Counted from the stretch's first letter, positions 51,339 through 62,957 are shown. The stretch: 64,000 nt of DNA from Streptomyces lincolnensis (GCF_001685355.1 NZ_CP016438.1:6634001-6698000), one strand, 5' to 3'. Translations and numbers: made by a program. The notes: generated by a model not told the origin, from the sequence alone.

Positions 51339-52349
51339 TCAGAACTCCTCGTCCAGATCGACGGTGCCCTCCACCGCGACCTGGTACGCCGACGGGCGGC
51401 GCTCGAAGAAGTTGGTCAGCTCCTGGACGCCCTGGAGCTCCATGAAGGAGAAGGGGTTCTCGGAGCCGTACACCGGGGCGAAGCCGAGGCGGGTCAGACG
51501 CTGGTCGGCGACGCACTCCAGGTACTGCCGCATCGAGTCGGTGTTCATGCCCGGCAGACCGTCGCCGCACAGGTCGCGCGCGAACTGGAGCTCGGCCTCG
51601 ACGGCCTCCTTCAGCATGTCGACGACCTCCTGCCGAAGCGCGTCGTCGAAGAGCTCCGGCTCCTCCTTGCGGACGGTGTCGACGACGTCGAAGGCGAAGG
51701 ACATGTGCATCGTCTCGTCGCGGAACACCCAGTTGGTGCCGGTCGCGAGACCGTGCAGCAGACCCCGGCTGCGGAACCAGTAGACGTACGCGAAGGCGCC
51801 GTAGAAGAACAGGCCCTCGATGCACGCGGCGAAGCAGATGAGGTTGAGCAGGAAACGGCGGCGGTCGGCCTGCGACTCCAGGCGGTCCAGGTGGTCCACC
51901 GAGTCCATCCACTTGAAGCAGAAGGCGGCCTTCTCGCGGATGGAGGGGATGTTCTCCACGGCGTCGAAGGCGGCCGCCCTGTCCTCAGGATCGGGGAGGT
52001 AGGTGTCGAGCAGTGTCAGATAGAACTGGACGTGCACGGCCTCCTCGAAGAGCTGGCGGGACAGATACAGCCGCGCCTCGGGGGAGTTGATGTGCTTGTA
52101 CAGCGTCAGCACGAGGTTGTTCGCGACGATCGAGTCGCCCGTCGCGAAGAACGCGACCAGCCGGCCGATCATGTGCTGCTCGCCCTGGGACAGCTTCGCC
52201 AGATCGGCGACGTCCGAGTGGAGGTCGACCTCCTCGACGGTCCAGGTGTTCTTGATGGCGTCCCGGTAGCGCTCGTAGAAGTCCGGGTAGCGCATGGGGC
52301 GCAGCGTCAGCTCGAAGCCGGGGTCGAGCAGGTTCTGGTTGCTGGGCAT
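51339..52349 (-). CDS. nrdB: Ribonucleotide reductase class Ia small (radical) subunit NrdB
   Basis: A 336-residue ferritin-like di-iron protein. Metal ligands are seen in QLFEEAVHVQFY (EExxH) and RDETMHMSFA (ExxH). It forms the tyrosyl radical used by NrdA to reduce ribonucleoside diphosphates. ATG at 52349. The nrdA stop overlaps its first base (TAATG), so nrdAB are co-translated under the B12 riboswitch upstream. Confidence 0.95.
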   Translation of the reverse strand: MPSNQNLLDPGFELTLRPMRYPDFYERYRDAIKNTWTVEEVDLHSDVADLAKLSQGEQHMIGRLVAFFATGDSIVANNLVLTLYKHINSPEARLYLSRQLFEEAVHVQFYLTLLDTYLPDPEDRAAAFDAVENIPSIREKAAFCFKWMDSVDHLDRLESQADRRRFLLNLICFAACIEGLFFYGAFAYVYWFRSRGLLHGLATGTNWVFRDETMHMSFAFDVVDTVRKEEPELFDDALRQEVVDMLKEAVEAELQFARDLCGDGLPGMNTDSMRQYLECVADQRLTRLGFAPVYGSENPFSFMELQGVQELTNFFERRPSAYQVAVEGTVDLDEEF

Positions 52350-54733
52350 TACTGGCAGGCCTCGCAGGACTCGGGGTTTTCCAGGGAGCAGGCGACGGCC
52401 TCTTCGGAGGTCACCTGCTGGACGGGGACGGTCTTCTCGGGCTGCGCCTGGGCCTGGGCCGCGCGGGCGATGCGGGTCGCCGGGCGCGAGCGCAGGTAGT
52501 ACGTCGTCTTCAGGCCCGACTTCCAGGCGTAGGCGTACATCGAGGAGAGCTTGCCGATGGTGGGCGTCTCCAGGAAGAGGTTCAGGGACTGCGACTGGTC
52601 GAGGAACGGGGTGCGGGCCGCGGCCATGTCGATCAGTCCGCGCTGCGGGATCTCCCACGCCGTGCGGTAGAGCTGTCGTACGTCCTCGGGGATCCAGGCG
52701 AAGTCCTGGACGGAGCCGTTGGACTCGCGCAGCGCCTCACGGGTGCGGGCGTCCCAGACGCCGAGCGCCTTCAGTTCCCGCACCAGGTAGGAGTTGACCT
52801 GGAGGAACTCGCCGGACAGCGTCTCGCGCTTGAACAGGTTGGACACCTGCGGCTCGATGCACTCGTAGACGCCCGCGATGGAGGCGATGGTGGCGGTGGG
52901 CGCGATGGCCAGCAGGAGCGAGTTGCGCAGGCCGGTGGCCGCGATCCGCTCGCGCAGGGCCGCCCAGCGCTCCGGCCAGGTCAGCTCCGTGTCGTAGTGG
53001 TCGGGATGCAGGACACCCCTGGCGGTACGGGTCTTCTCCCAGGCCGGCAGCGGGCCGCTGCGCTCGGCGAGGTCGGCGGAGGCCTCGTAGGCGGCGAGCA
53101 TGACGCGCTCGGCGATCCGGGTGGACAGGCGCTTGGCCTCGGGGGAGTCGAAGGGCAGCCGCAGCTGGAAGAAGACGTCCTGGAGGCCCATCGCGCCCAG
53201 GCCCACCGGGCGCCAGTTGGCGTTCGACCGGCCCGCCTGCTCGGTCGGGTAGAAGTTGATGTCCACGACCCGGTCGAGGAAGGTCACCGCGGTGCGGACG
53301 GTGGCGTCCAGCCGCTCCCAGTCGAGGTCGCCGGTTTTCTGGTCGACGAACGCGCCGAGGTTCACCGACCCCAGGTTGCACACCGCCGTCTCACCGTCGT
53401 CCGTGACCTCCAGGATCTCCGTGCAGAGGTTGGAGGAGTGCACGACGTGGCCCGGCTCGGCCGTCTGGTTGGCGGTGCGGTTGGCGGCGTCCTTGAAGGT
53501 CATCCAGCCGTTGCCGGTCTGCGCGAGGGTGCGCATCATGCGGCCGTAGAGGTCACGGGCGGGGATGGTCCTGCGCGCGAGGCCCGCCGCCTCGGCCTTC
53601 CGGTACGCCGCGTCGAACTCCTCGCCCCACAGGTCCACCAGCTCGGGCACGTCGGCGGGGGAGAACAGGCTCCACCGCTCGTCGGCGTTCACCCGGCGCA
53701 TGAACTCGTCCGGGACCCAGTGCGCGAGGTTCAGGTTGTGCGTACGGCGGGCGTCCTCGCCGGTGTTGTCGCGCAGCTCCAGGAACTCCTCGATGTCGGA
53801 GTGCCAGGTCTCCAGGTAGACCGCGGCCGCGCCCTTGCGCCGGCCGCCCTGGTTCACGGCGGCGACCGAGGCGTCCAGGGTCTTCAGGAACGGGACGATG
53901 CCGTTGGAGTGCCCGTTCGTGCCGCGGATCAGTGAACCGCGGGCGCGGATGCGGGAGTAGGCGATGCCGATGCCGCCCGCGTGCTTCGAGAGCCGGGCCA
54001 CCTGGTGGTAGCGGTCGTAGATGGAGTCCAGCTCGTCCTTGGGGGAGTCGAGGAGGTAGCAGGACGACATCTGGGGGTGCCGGGTGCCGGAGTTGAAGAG
54101 CGTGGGGGAGGAGGGCAGGTAGTCGAGACGGCTCATGAGCCGGTACAGCGCGGCGACTTCGTCCAGCGCCCGGGGCGTGTCGTCCTCGGCCAGGCCGCTC
54201 GCCACCCGGAGCATGAAGTGCTGGGGCGTCTCGATCACGGCGCGGGTGATCGGGTGCCGGAGCAGATAGCGGCTGTGGAGCGTGCGCAGGCCGAAGTAGC
54301 CGAAGCGGTCGTCGGCGGTCGTGTCGATCAGCGCGTCGAGACGGTCGGCGTGGACGCGGACGAACTCGGCCGTGCGGTCGGCGATCAGACCCTCCCGGTG
54401 GCCGACGGCGACCGACTCGGTGAAGGACGTGACGCCCTGGGAGGCGGCCTCGGCACGGATGCCCAGGGTGAGCAGACGGGCGGCGAGCCGCGAGTAGGCG
54501 GGGTCCTCGGAGATGAGGCCGGCGGCCGCCTCGGTGGCCAGCTCGCGCAACTCCGCCTCGTCGGCCCGCGCCGACCTGCCGCGCAACGCGGCGGCGGCGA
54601 CCCGGCCGGGGTCGGCGTCGGGGAGGTCGGCGGTCAGCTCGGTCAGGGTCCGCGACAACGCGGCTCCGGGACCGTCTTCGTCCACTGAAGTGGTCGCGAT
54701 CGCTGAAGCCGGGTCGGCTGGCGCGATGGTCAC
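52349..54733 (-). CDS. nrdA: Ribonucleotide reductase class Ia large (catalytic) subunit NrdA
   Basis: A 794-residue enzyme. The cysteine pairs and active-site signatures are SPTLFNSGTRHPQMSSC, NLCTEILE (N-x-C-x-E) and AVCNLGSVNL; PTATIASIAGVYECIEP is a conserved fold segment. The C-terminal tail ends in SCEACQ, the redox-active CxxC that passes electrons from thioredoxin. The start GTG 54733 is used; a longer frame would enter the riboswitch. Its leader holds a cobalamin riboswitch and probable NrdR boxes. Confidence 0.95.
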   Translation of the reverse strand: MTIAPADPASAIATTSVDEDGPGAALSRTLTELTADLPDADPGRVAAAALRGRSARADEAELRELATEAAAGLISEDPAYSRLAARLLTLGIRAEAASQGVTSFTESVAVGHREGLIADRTAEFVRVHADRLDALIDTTADDRFGYFGLRTLHSRYLLRHPITRAVIETPQHFMLRVASGLAEDDTPRALDEVAALYRLMSRLDYLPSSPTLFNSGTRHPQMSSCYLLDSPKDELDSIYDRYHQVARLSKHAGGIGIAYSRIRARGSLIRGTNGHSNGIVPFLKTLDASVAAVNQGGRRKGAAAVYLETWHSDIEEFLELRDNTGEDARRTHNLNLAHWVPDEFMRRVNADERWSLFSPADVPELVDLWGEEFDAAYRKAEAAGLARRTIPARDLYGRMMRTLAQTGNGWMTFKDAANRTANQTAEPGHVVHSSNLCTEILEVTDDGETAVCNLGSVNLGAFVDQKTGDLDWERLDATVRTAVTFLDRVVDINFYPTEQAGRSNANWRPVGLGAMGLQDVFFQLRLPFDSPEAKRLSTRIAERVMLAAYEASADLAERSGPLPAWEKTRTARGVLHPDHYDTELTWPERWAALRERIAATGLRNSLLLAIAPTATIASIAGVYECIEPQVSNLFKRETLSGEFLQVNSYLVRELKALGVWDARTREALRESNGSVQDFAWIPEDVRQLYRTAWEIPQRGLIDMAAARTPFLDQSQSLNLFLETPTIGKLSSMYAYAWKSGLKTTYYLRSRPATRIARAAQAQAQPEKTVPVQQVTSEEAVACSLENPESCEACQ

Positions 54734-54861
54734 GTGGGGCACTCCCTCGCTGGGCACGGGGCCTGGCGGAGGGCAGCGGACAGCACGAGCGCACACGGCG
54801 TCGCGTCCACCGGCCCACTCCACGAGGCCCGGACGTCGGACACCCGGACCGGACGGCCGGG

Positions 54862-54970
54862 CGTGCTGTCGGCAGGTCCTCGGACTGACGCTCATGTGCG
54901 CATATGCACGCATGAGTACACCGTTGCGGGACAGTTCCGGATTCACACCGGATTCCCCTGCGGCGACAGC
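54862..54970 (-). promoter_or_regulatory. Cobalamin (adenosyl-B12) riboswitch in the nrdAB leader
   Basis: On the minus strand the leader has the AdoCbl riboswitch core: CCGGTGTGAATCCGG (54951-54937), AACTGTCCCGCAACGGT (54936-54920) and the B12 box GTCAGTCCGAGGACCTGCC (54889-54871). The order and spacing match the known class. It lies between the promoter and the nrdA start. In S. coelicolor B12 lowers nrdABS transcription through this element, so class II enzyme is used instead. The region 54734-54861 is the expression platform and has no gene. Confidence 0.93.
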
Positions 54971-54977
54971 GAGCATG

Positions 54978-55006
54978 AGCATACATGTGGGGGTGGTGGT
55001 TCATCA
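54978..55006 (-). promoter_or_regulatory. Putative nrdAB promoter
   Basis: On the minus strand a -10 TATGCT (54983-54978) lies 17 bases after TGATGA (55006-55001). A start near 54971 would place the whole riboswitch in the leader. The -35 is a weak match. Confidence 0.55.
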
Positions 55007-55025
55007 GCACCCCCACATGTTGTGG
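54983..55025. promoter_or_regulatory. Probable pair of NrdR boxes over the nrdAB promoter
   Basis: ACATGTGGGGGTG (54983-54995) and CACCCCCACATGT (55008-55020) are a perfect 13-base inverted repeat; the right copy extends to the palindrome CCACA-TGT-TGTGG (55013-55025). The two ACATGT centres are 32 bases apart (about three helical turns), as for paired NrdR sites. They overlap the -10 and cover the -35. Confidence 0.6.
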
Positions 55026-55137
55026 CGTGCCGCACGTGAGCGACGGCGCAGATGACCGTTCGTCAGAACCGTGCGGCATGGCCACGGAACGCGCGGATGC
55101 CGTTCCCGAGGCGCGCTCCGGCCCGTCCGCGCGCTGT

Positions 55138-55647
55138 TCAGCCTCGCAGCGGCAAGGCGTAGGCGAGGAGCGTGAACTCCTCGCCCGGGATCGGGTTCCA
55201 GTCGCGTTCGGGGGCGCGGGTGAAGCCGAGCCGTTCGTAGATGCGGTGGGCGGCGTGCATGGCGGACTGGGTGCACAGCACGATGCCGGTGCAGTCGCTC
55301 GCGGCCTTCGCCCGGTCGACGCACGCCTGGACGAGGGCTTCTCCGGCGCCCTGGCCGCGGGCCGCCCGGGCCACGGCGAGCATGCGGATCTCCGCCTCCC
55401 CGGGGCGGGCGAGGTCGGCCATGGGGCCGCCGGAGGGGACGTAGGTGACGCCGCCGAGGAGGTGCCCGTCCCGGGTGGCCACGAGGACGTCCGCGGCGGC
55501 GGCCCGCTTGGCCACGTCTCTCAGTTCGCCGAGGTACCAGTCGCTCTCACCGAAGGTGAGGAGGCCGTCCTGGAGGTAGGCCTGGGCCGTGAGGTCGCCG
55601 AGCCGGTCGTATTCGGTGGGGTCGGCTCGCCGGATGTGGATGTCCAT
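55138..55647 (-). CDS. GNAT-family N-acetyltransferase
   Basis: A 169-residue acetyltransferase fold. The acetyl-CoA loop is RMLAVARAARGQGAGEAL (R/Q-x-x-G-x-G/A), and AHRIYERLGFTRAPERD is the C-terminal motif B helix. The acceptor substrate is unknown. ATG at 55647. It is downstream of the symporter on the same strand, with the MITE-like element in between. Confidence 0.87.
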   Translation of the reverse strand: MDIHIRRADPTEYDRLGDLTAQAYLQDGLLTFGESDWYLGELRDVAKRAAAADVLVATRDGHLLGGVTYVPSGGPMADLARPGEAEIRMLAVARAARGQGAGEALVQACVDRAKAASDCTGIVLCTQSAMHAAHRIYERLGFTRAPERDWNPIPGEEFTLLAYALPLRG

Positions 55648-55728
55648 GCCGTGAGTGTGTACGACAGCGGGCCGCCGTTGCGCTGGATTATCGGCGGCCC
55701 GCTGCTGGTTCGTGCGTGGTTGCCGGTG

Positions 55729-55989
55729 CTAGGGCCTGTCCGGCGGATCATGTCGCGGTCGCGGGGCTCTGGCACGCACTCCCCCACTGCCTTAAAGGCG
55801 TGGGGGGACCCCCAGCCGCGTTGTCGTCGGTTGCCGACTCCCCCACGCTCGAACAACCTCGCGCGGGGGGACCCCCATCGCGTCGCCGCCCTCCTCCGCC
55901 TTGCAGCTGCACGCACCAGAGCCCCGCTCACCGGAGCTGAATCAGGCACCGTTACTTGCATGCGACCTGATCCGCCGGGCAGGCCCTAG
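55729..55989. mobile_element. MITE-like non-autonomous element
   Basis: Near-perfect 22-base terminal inverted repeats: left CTAGGGCCTGTCCGGCGGAT plus CA (55729-55750) and right TGATCCGCCGGGCAGGCCCT plus AG (55968-55989), differing at one base. Between them are two copies of a CTCCCCCAC/GTGGGGGGACCCCC hairpin block and no coding sequence. CTAG at both edges may be the target duplication, as with IS5-family elements. The remaining intergenic bases hold no gene. Confidence 0.72.
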
Positions 55990-57614
55990 TGGCTCGCCCC
56001 CGCCGTGGCCGGCGGCAGCTCCACCTTCACTCCCGGGTCGCCCGCGTCCGCCGTGTAGTCCTCCGGGCTCGTCTCGTCGATGCCCTCGGGGGCCTTCGCG
56101 GCGCGGAAGGCGAAGGTGAGGACGACCGTGACGACCACGTTGAGGACGAAGGCGGTGAGGCCGATGTAGCCGATCTCGCCGATGCCGGGGATCTCCTTGG
56201 CGGAGCCGCCGAAGTGCTTCTGGGTCGGGGAGGCGACGCCGTACGCGGCGACGGTGCCGTAGACCATGCCGACGGCCCAGCCGCCGATCAGGGCCCAGCG
56301 GTGGAACCAGCGGGTGAAGAGGCCGCCGACCAGCGCGGGGAAGGTCTGGAGGATCCAGATGCCGCCCAGGAGCTGGAAGTTGATGGCGACCGTCTTGTCC
56401 ATCGTGAGGACGAAGGCCAGGGCGCCGACCTTCACCAGCAGGGACACGATCTTGGAGACCTTGGTCTCCTGCGCCGGTGTCGCGTCGGGCTTGATGAAGT
56501 CCTTGTAGATGTTGCGGGTGAAGAGGTTCGCGGCCGCGATGGACATGATGGCCGCGGGGACCAGGGCGCCGATGCCGATCGCCGCGAAGGCCACGCCCGC
56601 GAACCAGGCCGGGAACATGGTCTCGAACAGCTGCGGGATCGCCAGCTGGCCGTTGGCCACCTTGATGCCGGCCGCGATCGCCATGAAGCCCAGCAGGGCG
56701 AGCAGGCCCAGCATGAGGGAGTACAGCGGCAGGATCGTGGTGTTGCGGCGGATGACCTCACGGCTCTTGGAGGACAGCGTCGCGGTGATCGAGTGCGGGT
56801 ACATGAAGAGCGCGAGCGCGGAGCCCAGCGCCAGCGTGGCGTAGGTCCACTGGCCCGCCTCGCCCGGAGCCAGCGCACCGCGTGGCGCGCCCGTGGCCGG
56901 GTTGGTCTGGCTGTACGCCTCGCCCGCCTTGGCGAAGATCTCGTCGAAGCCGCCCAGCTTGATCGGGATGTAGATGATCGCCACCGCGATGACGATGTAG
57001 ATCAGCGTGTCCTTCACGAAGGCGATCATCGCGGGGGCGCGCAGGCCCGAGGAGTAGGTGTACGCCGCCAGCACACCGAAGGCGATCAGCAGCGGCAGGT
57101 CCTTGATGAACCAGTTGGTGTCCTCGCCGCCGCCGACGCCCATCACGTCCAGGACCGCCTGGATGCCGACGAGCTGGAGCGCGATGTACGGCATCGTCGC
57201 CAGGATGCCCGTCACGGCAACGGCCAGGGACAGGCCCTTCGAGCCCCACCGGCCGCGCACGAAGTCCGACGTCGTCACATAGCCGTGCTTGTGCGAGACC
57301 GACCACAGGCGGGGCAGGAAGGTGAAGATCAGCGGGTAGACCAGGATGGTGTACGGCACCGCGAAGAAGCCGGCCGCACCCGCCGCGTAGATCGCCGCCG
57401 GGACGGCCACGAAGGTGTACGCGGTGTACAGGTCGCCGCCGAGCAGGAACCAGGTGATCCAGGTGCCGAAGGAGCGGCCGCCCAGGCCCCACTCGTCGAG
57501 GCTGTTCTCGTTCTCGGCCTTGCGCCAGCGCGAGGCCAGGAAGCCCATGACCGTGACGGCCAGGAAGAAGAAGATGAAGACGGCGAGTGCGACGCCGTTC
57601 ACGCCGTCGTTCAC
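55986..57614 (-). CDS. Sodium:solute symporter (MctC-like monocarboxylate permease)
   Basis: A 542-residue SSS-family transporter with about 13 hydrophobic helices, starting MNDGVNGVALAVFIFFFLAVTV. The GSALALFMYPHSI and TILPLYSLMLGLLALLGFMA segments fit the actinobacterial MctC/ActP branch, which takes up pyruvate, acetate or propionate. GTG at 57614 overlaps the stop of the DUF3311 gene. The stop TAG lies in the CTAG at the edge of the adjacent MITE-like element, so the C-terminus (PPATAGASH) abuts the insertion. Confidence 0.88.
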   Translation of the reverse strand: MNDGVNGVALAVFIFFFLAVTVMGFLASRWRKAENENSLDEWGLGGRSFGTWITWFLLGGDLYTAYTFVAVPAAIYAAGAAGFFAVPYTILVYPLIFTFLPRLWSVSHKHGYVTTSDFVRGRWGSKGLSLAVAVTGILATMPYIALQLVGIQAVLDVMGVGGGEDTNWFIKDLPLLIAFGVLAAYTYSSGLRAPAMIAFVKDTLIYIVIAVAIIYIPIKLGGFDEIFAKAGEAYSQTNPATGAPRGALAPGEAGQWTYATLALGSALALFMYPHSITATLSSKSREVIRRNTTILPLYSLMLGLLALLGFMAIAAGIKVANGQLAIPQLFETMFPAWFAGVAFAAIGIGALVPAAIMSIAAANLFTRNIYKDFIKPDATPAQETKVSKIVSLLVKVGALAFVLTMDKTVAINFQLLGGIWILQTFPALVGGLFTRWFHRWALIGGWAVGMVYGTVAAYGVASPTQKHFGGSAKEIPGIGEIGYIGLTAFVLNVVVTVVLTFAFRAAKAPEGIDETSPEDYTADAGDPGVKVELPPATAGASH

Positions 57615-57862
57615 TTGGTGCCTCCGTGACGGGCGCGCTGGTCACGCTGCCACAGCTTGTACGCGATCATCGTCAGCACGGTGGAGATCAGCACCCACGC
57701 CATCTGGTACCAGTAGAAGAACGGGATGCCGATGAAGTGCGGGTCCACCTTGGCGTACGAACCCACCCAGAGCATCGCCACGAAGGGCGCGACGAGGCAG
57801 ACAGCGATGACCACGCGGACCGGTGTCACCACCGGTGGTCTCACTTCCGATGCTTCCGACAT
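57611..57862 (-). CDS. DUF3311 small membrane partner of the symporter
   Basis: An 83-residue protein with two hydrophobic helices (VVIAVCLVAPFVAMLWVGSY and FFYWYQMAWVLISTVLTMIAY). ATG at 57862. It overlaps the symporter start (GTGA). DUF3311 proteins are routinely fused or adjacent to SSS symporters, so it probably assists or stabilises the permease. Confidence 0.85.
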   Translation of the reverse strand: MSEASEVRPPVVTPVRVVIAVCLVAPFVAMLWVGSYAKVDPHFIGIPFFYWYQMAWVLISTVLTMIAYKLWQRDQRARHGGTK

Positions 57863-57999
57863 ACCTCGGCTCCGTCCCCTCACGATCACCTGTGATCACC
57901 TGTGTAATGCGCAGGCAATCTAGGCGACGGTGTCAGGAGAGCGGAAGACCTCGTCCGCATATCGGTATGTGTCGGTTCCGTGTGGGTCGCCCGGTGGCC

Positions 58000-58197
58000 T
58001 CAGCAGCAGCGGAAGCCCTGACGGGGATCGGCCTCCTGCCGGTCGGTCCGCATCCGCTCGAACGCCCTCCGGGTCGGCACCGGAGCCTGCGGGTGATCCT
58101 TGCGGACATGCGCGACATAACGGTCGTACGCCGACTCGTCGGTCAGCTCGCGCACGTACCAGCGCACGGTCCTAAGGGCCCGCCGGAGTGACCGCAT
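58000..58197 (-). CDS. YbdD/YjiX (DUF466) protein
   Basis: A 65-residue basic protein. The family pattern is seen in YDRYVAHVRKDHPQAPVPTRRAF and the short Cys-ending tail. In E. coli YbdD and YjiX lie directly downstream of the CstA and BtsT transporters, and YbdD is needed for CstA activity. Here the gene is 10 bases after cstA. ATG at 58197. Confidence 0.88.
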   Translation of the reverse strand: MRSLRRALRTVRWYVRELTDESAYDRYVAHVRKDHPQAPVPTRRAFERMRTDRQEADPRQGFRCC

Positions 58198-58207
58198 CGC
58201 GCGCCTC

Positions 58208-60307
<2,100 letters not shown>

Positions 60308-60311
60308 AGCG

Positions 60312-60345
60312 CGGTCCTCCCGTCCATACGGAGACGGGAGGACCG
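60312..60345 (-). promoter_or_regulatory. Hairpin sequestering the cstA ribosome-binding site
   Basis: On the minus strand CGGTCCTCCCGTC (60345-60333) and GACGGGAGGACCG (60324-60312) form a perfect 13-bp stem with an 8-base loop. GGGAGGA within the 3' arm is the ribosome-binding site for the GTG at 60307, and CCTCC in the 5' arm is its complement. Confidence 0.65.
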
Positions 60346-60427
60346 TAGAGCAGGATGTGCGGTTGCGCTACACCGCGGTAGCGCTCCGCTGGGAGGGCCG
60401 CGAAGTGCCGTCCGGCGGCTGCGGCGC

Positions 60428-60490
60428 CGTCGTGGCTGGTCGCGCCCACGCGGCGGAGCCGCATATCGGCACAGACCGCGCCCCTTGGGT
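60428..60490. repeat. Dispersed Streptomyces intergenic repeat (copy 3)
   Basis: GTGGCTGGTCGCGCCCACGC and GGCGGAGCCGCATATCGGCA are part of the same repeat family as at 46045. It fills much of the gap between cstA's promoter region and dasR, and can fold as a hairpin (GCGGCGGAGCCGC). Confidence 0.6.
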
Positions 60491-60495
60491 GTGCC

Positions 60496-61364
<869 letters not shown>

Positions 61365-61460
61365 AGAGTACTCCGGCTGCGCGGTTTTCGCTGGCTTCTT
61401 ACTTAAAGGTTCCTGCATATGTAGCTCGTATAACGGCTGGTCAGAGCCGTTCCAGCACTC

Positions 61461-61511
61461 TTGACAGGTGTATTGGCCTGGTCCAAGCTCCGGGTACTGG
61501 TCTACACCATT
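61461..61511 (+). promoter_or_regulatory. dasA promoter region with dre
   Basis: A -35 TTGACA (61461-61466) is followed, at 17 bases, by a weak -10 (CAAGCT). A dre site ACTGGTCTACACCATT (61496-61511) lies at the predicted start region, so DasR would block transcription. Confidence 0.72.
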
Positions 61512-61566
61512 GGTCCAGGTCCCGGCTCCATGGGCGGGGGGTGTGGGCATCCCTGAGGAGGGTGGC

Positions 61567-62853
61567 GTGAAGCGCAAGCTGGCAGCCGCGATCGGTATCG
61601 CGGGCATGATGGTCTCCATCGCGGCGTGCGGGGGCGACGGCGGCGACGGCGGCTCGGACAAGAGCGGTGCGGACGCCAAGGAGCTGACGGTCTGGCTCAC
61701 GGTCGACGCGCAGAACAACTGGCCGGAGCTGGTCAAGGCCGCCGACGCGGCGGTGACGAAGAAGCACCCCGGCATCAAGATCAACCACGAGTACTACGGC
61801 TGGCCCGACAAGAACGCCAAGCTCGACGCCGTCCTGGCCACCGACAAGGCCCCCGACGTGGTCGAGATGGGCAACACCGAGATGCTCGGCTACATGGTCA
61901 AGGGCGCCTTCGCCCCCCTCGACGCCGGACAGTTCGACAACTCCGCCGCCTGGCTCGACGGCCTCAAGGCCTCGGTCACCTACGAGGGCAAGACCTACGG
62001 CGTCCCCTACTACGCCGGCGGCCGCGTCGCCAACTGGCGCAAGGACGTCTTCGCCTCGGCCGGCGTCAAGTCCGCCCCGAAGACCTACGGCGAACTGACC
62101 TCCGCCCTGGACAAGGTCCAGAAGGAGGAGGGCGACAAGTTCAGCGCCTGGTACCAGCCCACCCGTGACTGGTACGCCGCCATGTCCTTCGTCTACGACG
62201 CCGGCGGCTCCATCGCCGTGGAGTCCGGCGGTCAGTGGAAGGGCAACCTCTCCTCGCCCGAGTCCGTCAAGGGCCTGAAGGAGTTCCAGAAGGTCGTCGA
62301 CACCTACATGCACGGCGACAAGACCAAGGACGAGTCCGACCGCTACATCGTCTACGGCCAGGGCAAGTCCGGCATGATCTTCGCCCCCGCGTGGGAGGGC
62401 GCGACCGCCGCGGCCAAGGAGAACGACAAGACCGGCAAGCTCGAAGGCAACGTCGAGAACTTCGTGATGCCCGGCCCGTCCGGCAAGAACCTGCCCGTCT
62501 TCCTCGGCGGTTCCGACCTCGCCGTCCCGGTGAAGTCCGACGCCCAGGCCGTCGCCGCCGAGTGGATCAACGCCTTCACCGGCTCCTCCGGCCAGAAGGG
62601 CCTGATCGCCAAGGGCAACCTGCCCAACAACAAGACCGACCTCGCCACGCTCAAGAACGACCCGGCGACGGCGGTCCCGGCCACCGCGGCCGAGTCCAAC
62701 TGGTTTGTGCCCATGGCGCCCGGCTGGGGCCAGGTCGAGAAGGCCCAGGTCCTCCAGACCATGCTCCAGTCCATCGGCACCGGCAAGAAGTCCGTCGAGG
62801 CCGCCGCGAAGGAAGCGGACGCCGCGATCGACAAGGTCATCAACACGAAGTGA
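61567..62853 (+). CDS. dasA: N,N'-diacetylchitobiose ABC importer binding protein DasA
   Basis: A 428-residue exported lipoprotein. The lipobox is in MMVSIAACGG. The mature protein is a CUT1-type sugar-binding protein (ELTVWLTVDAQNNWPELV, MSFVYDAGGSIAVESGGQW, FLGGSDLAVPVKS). DasA binds chitobiose for import by DasBC, with the MsiK ATPase encoded elsewhere. GTG at 61567 with GAGGAGG upstream. It is under direct DasR control through the dre at 61496. Confidence 0.95.
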   Translation: MKRKLAAAIGIAGMMVSIAACGGDGGDGGSDKSGADAKELTVWLTVDAQNNWPELVKAADAAVTKKHPGIKINHEYYGWPDKNAKLDAVLATDKAPDVVEMGNTEMLGYMVKGAFAPLDAGQFDNSAAWLDGLKASVTYEGKTYGVPYYAGGRVANWRKDVFASAGVKSAPKTYGELTSALDKVQKEEGDKFSAWYQPTRDWYAAMSFVYDAGGSIAVESGGQWKGNLSSPESVKGLKEFQKVVDTYMHGDKTKDESDRYIVYGQGKSGMIFAPAWEGATAAAKENDKTGKLEGNVENFVMPGPSGKNLPVFLGGSDLAVPVKSDAQAVAAEWINAFTGSSGQKGLIAKGNLPNNKTDLATLKNDPATAVPATAAESNWFVPMAPGWGQVEKAQVLQTMLQSIGTGKKSVEAAAKEADAAIDKVINTK

Positions 62854-62863
62854 CGTGAGAACG

Positions 62864-62886
62864 GGGTCCCGCCGACAGCGGGGCCC
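62864..62886 (+). terminator. Intercistronic hairpin between dasA and dasB
   Basis: GGGTCCCGC (62864-62872) and GCGGGGCCC (62878-62886) form a 9-bp stem with one G-U pair. Such hairpins often reduce downstream message and raise the relative level of the binding protein. Confidence 0.6.
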
Positions 62887-62957
62887 TGCTTCTCGTACGG
62901 CCTGCCTCGTGCGGGTCTGCTTGCGTACGACCCGAGGGACCGCTGAGGAGCGCACGG

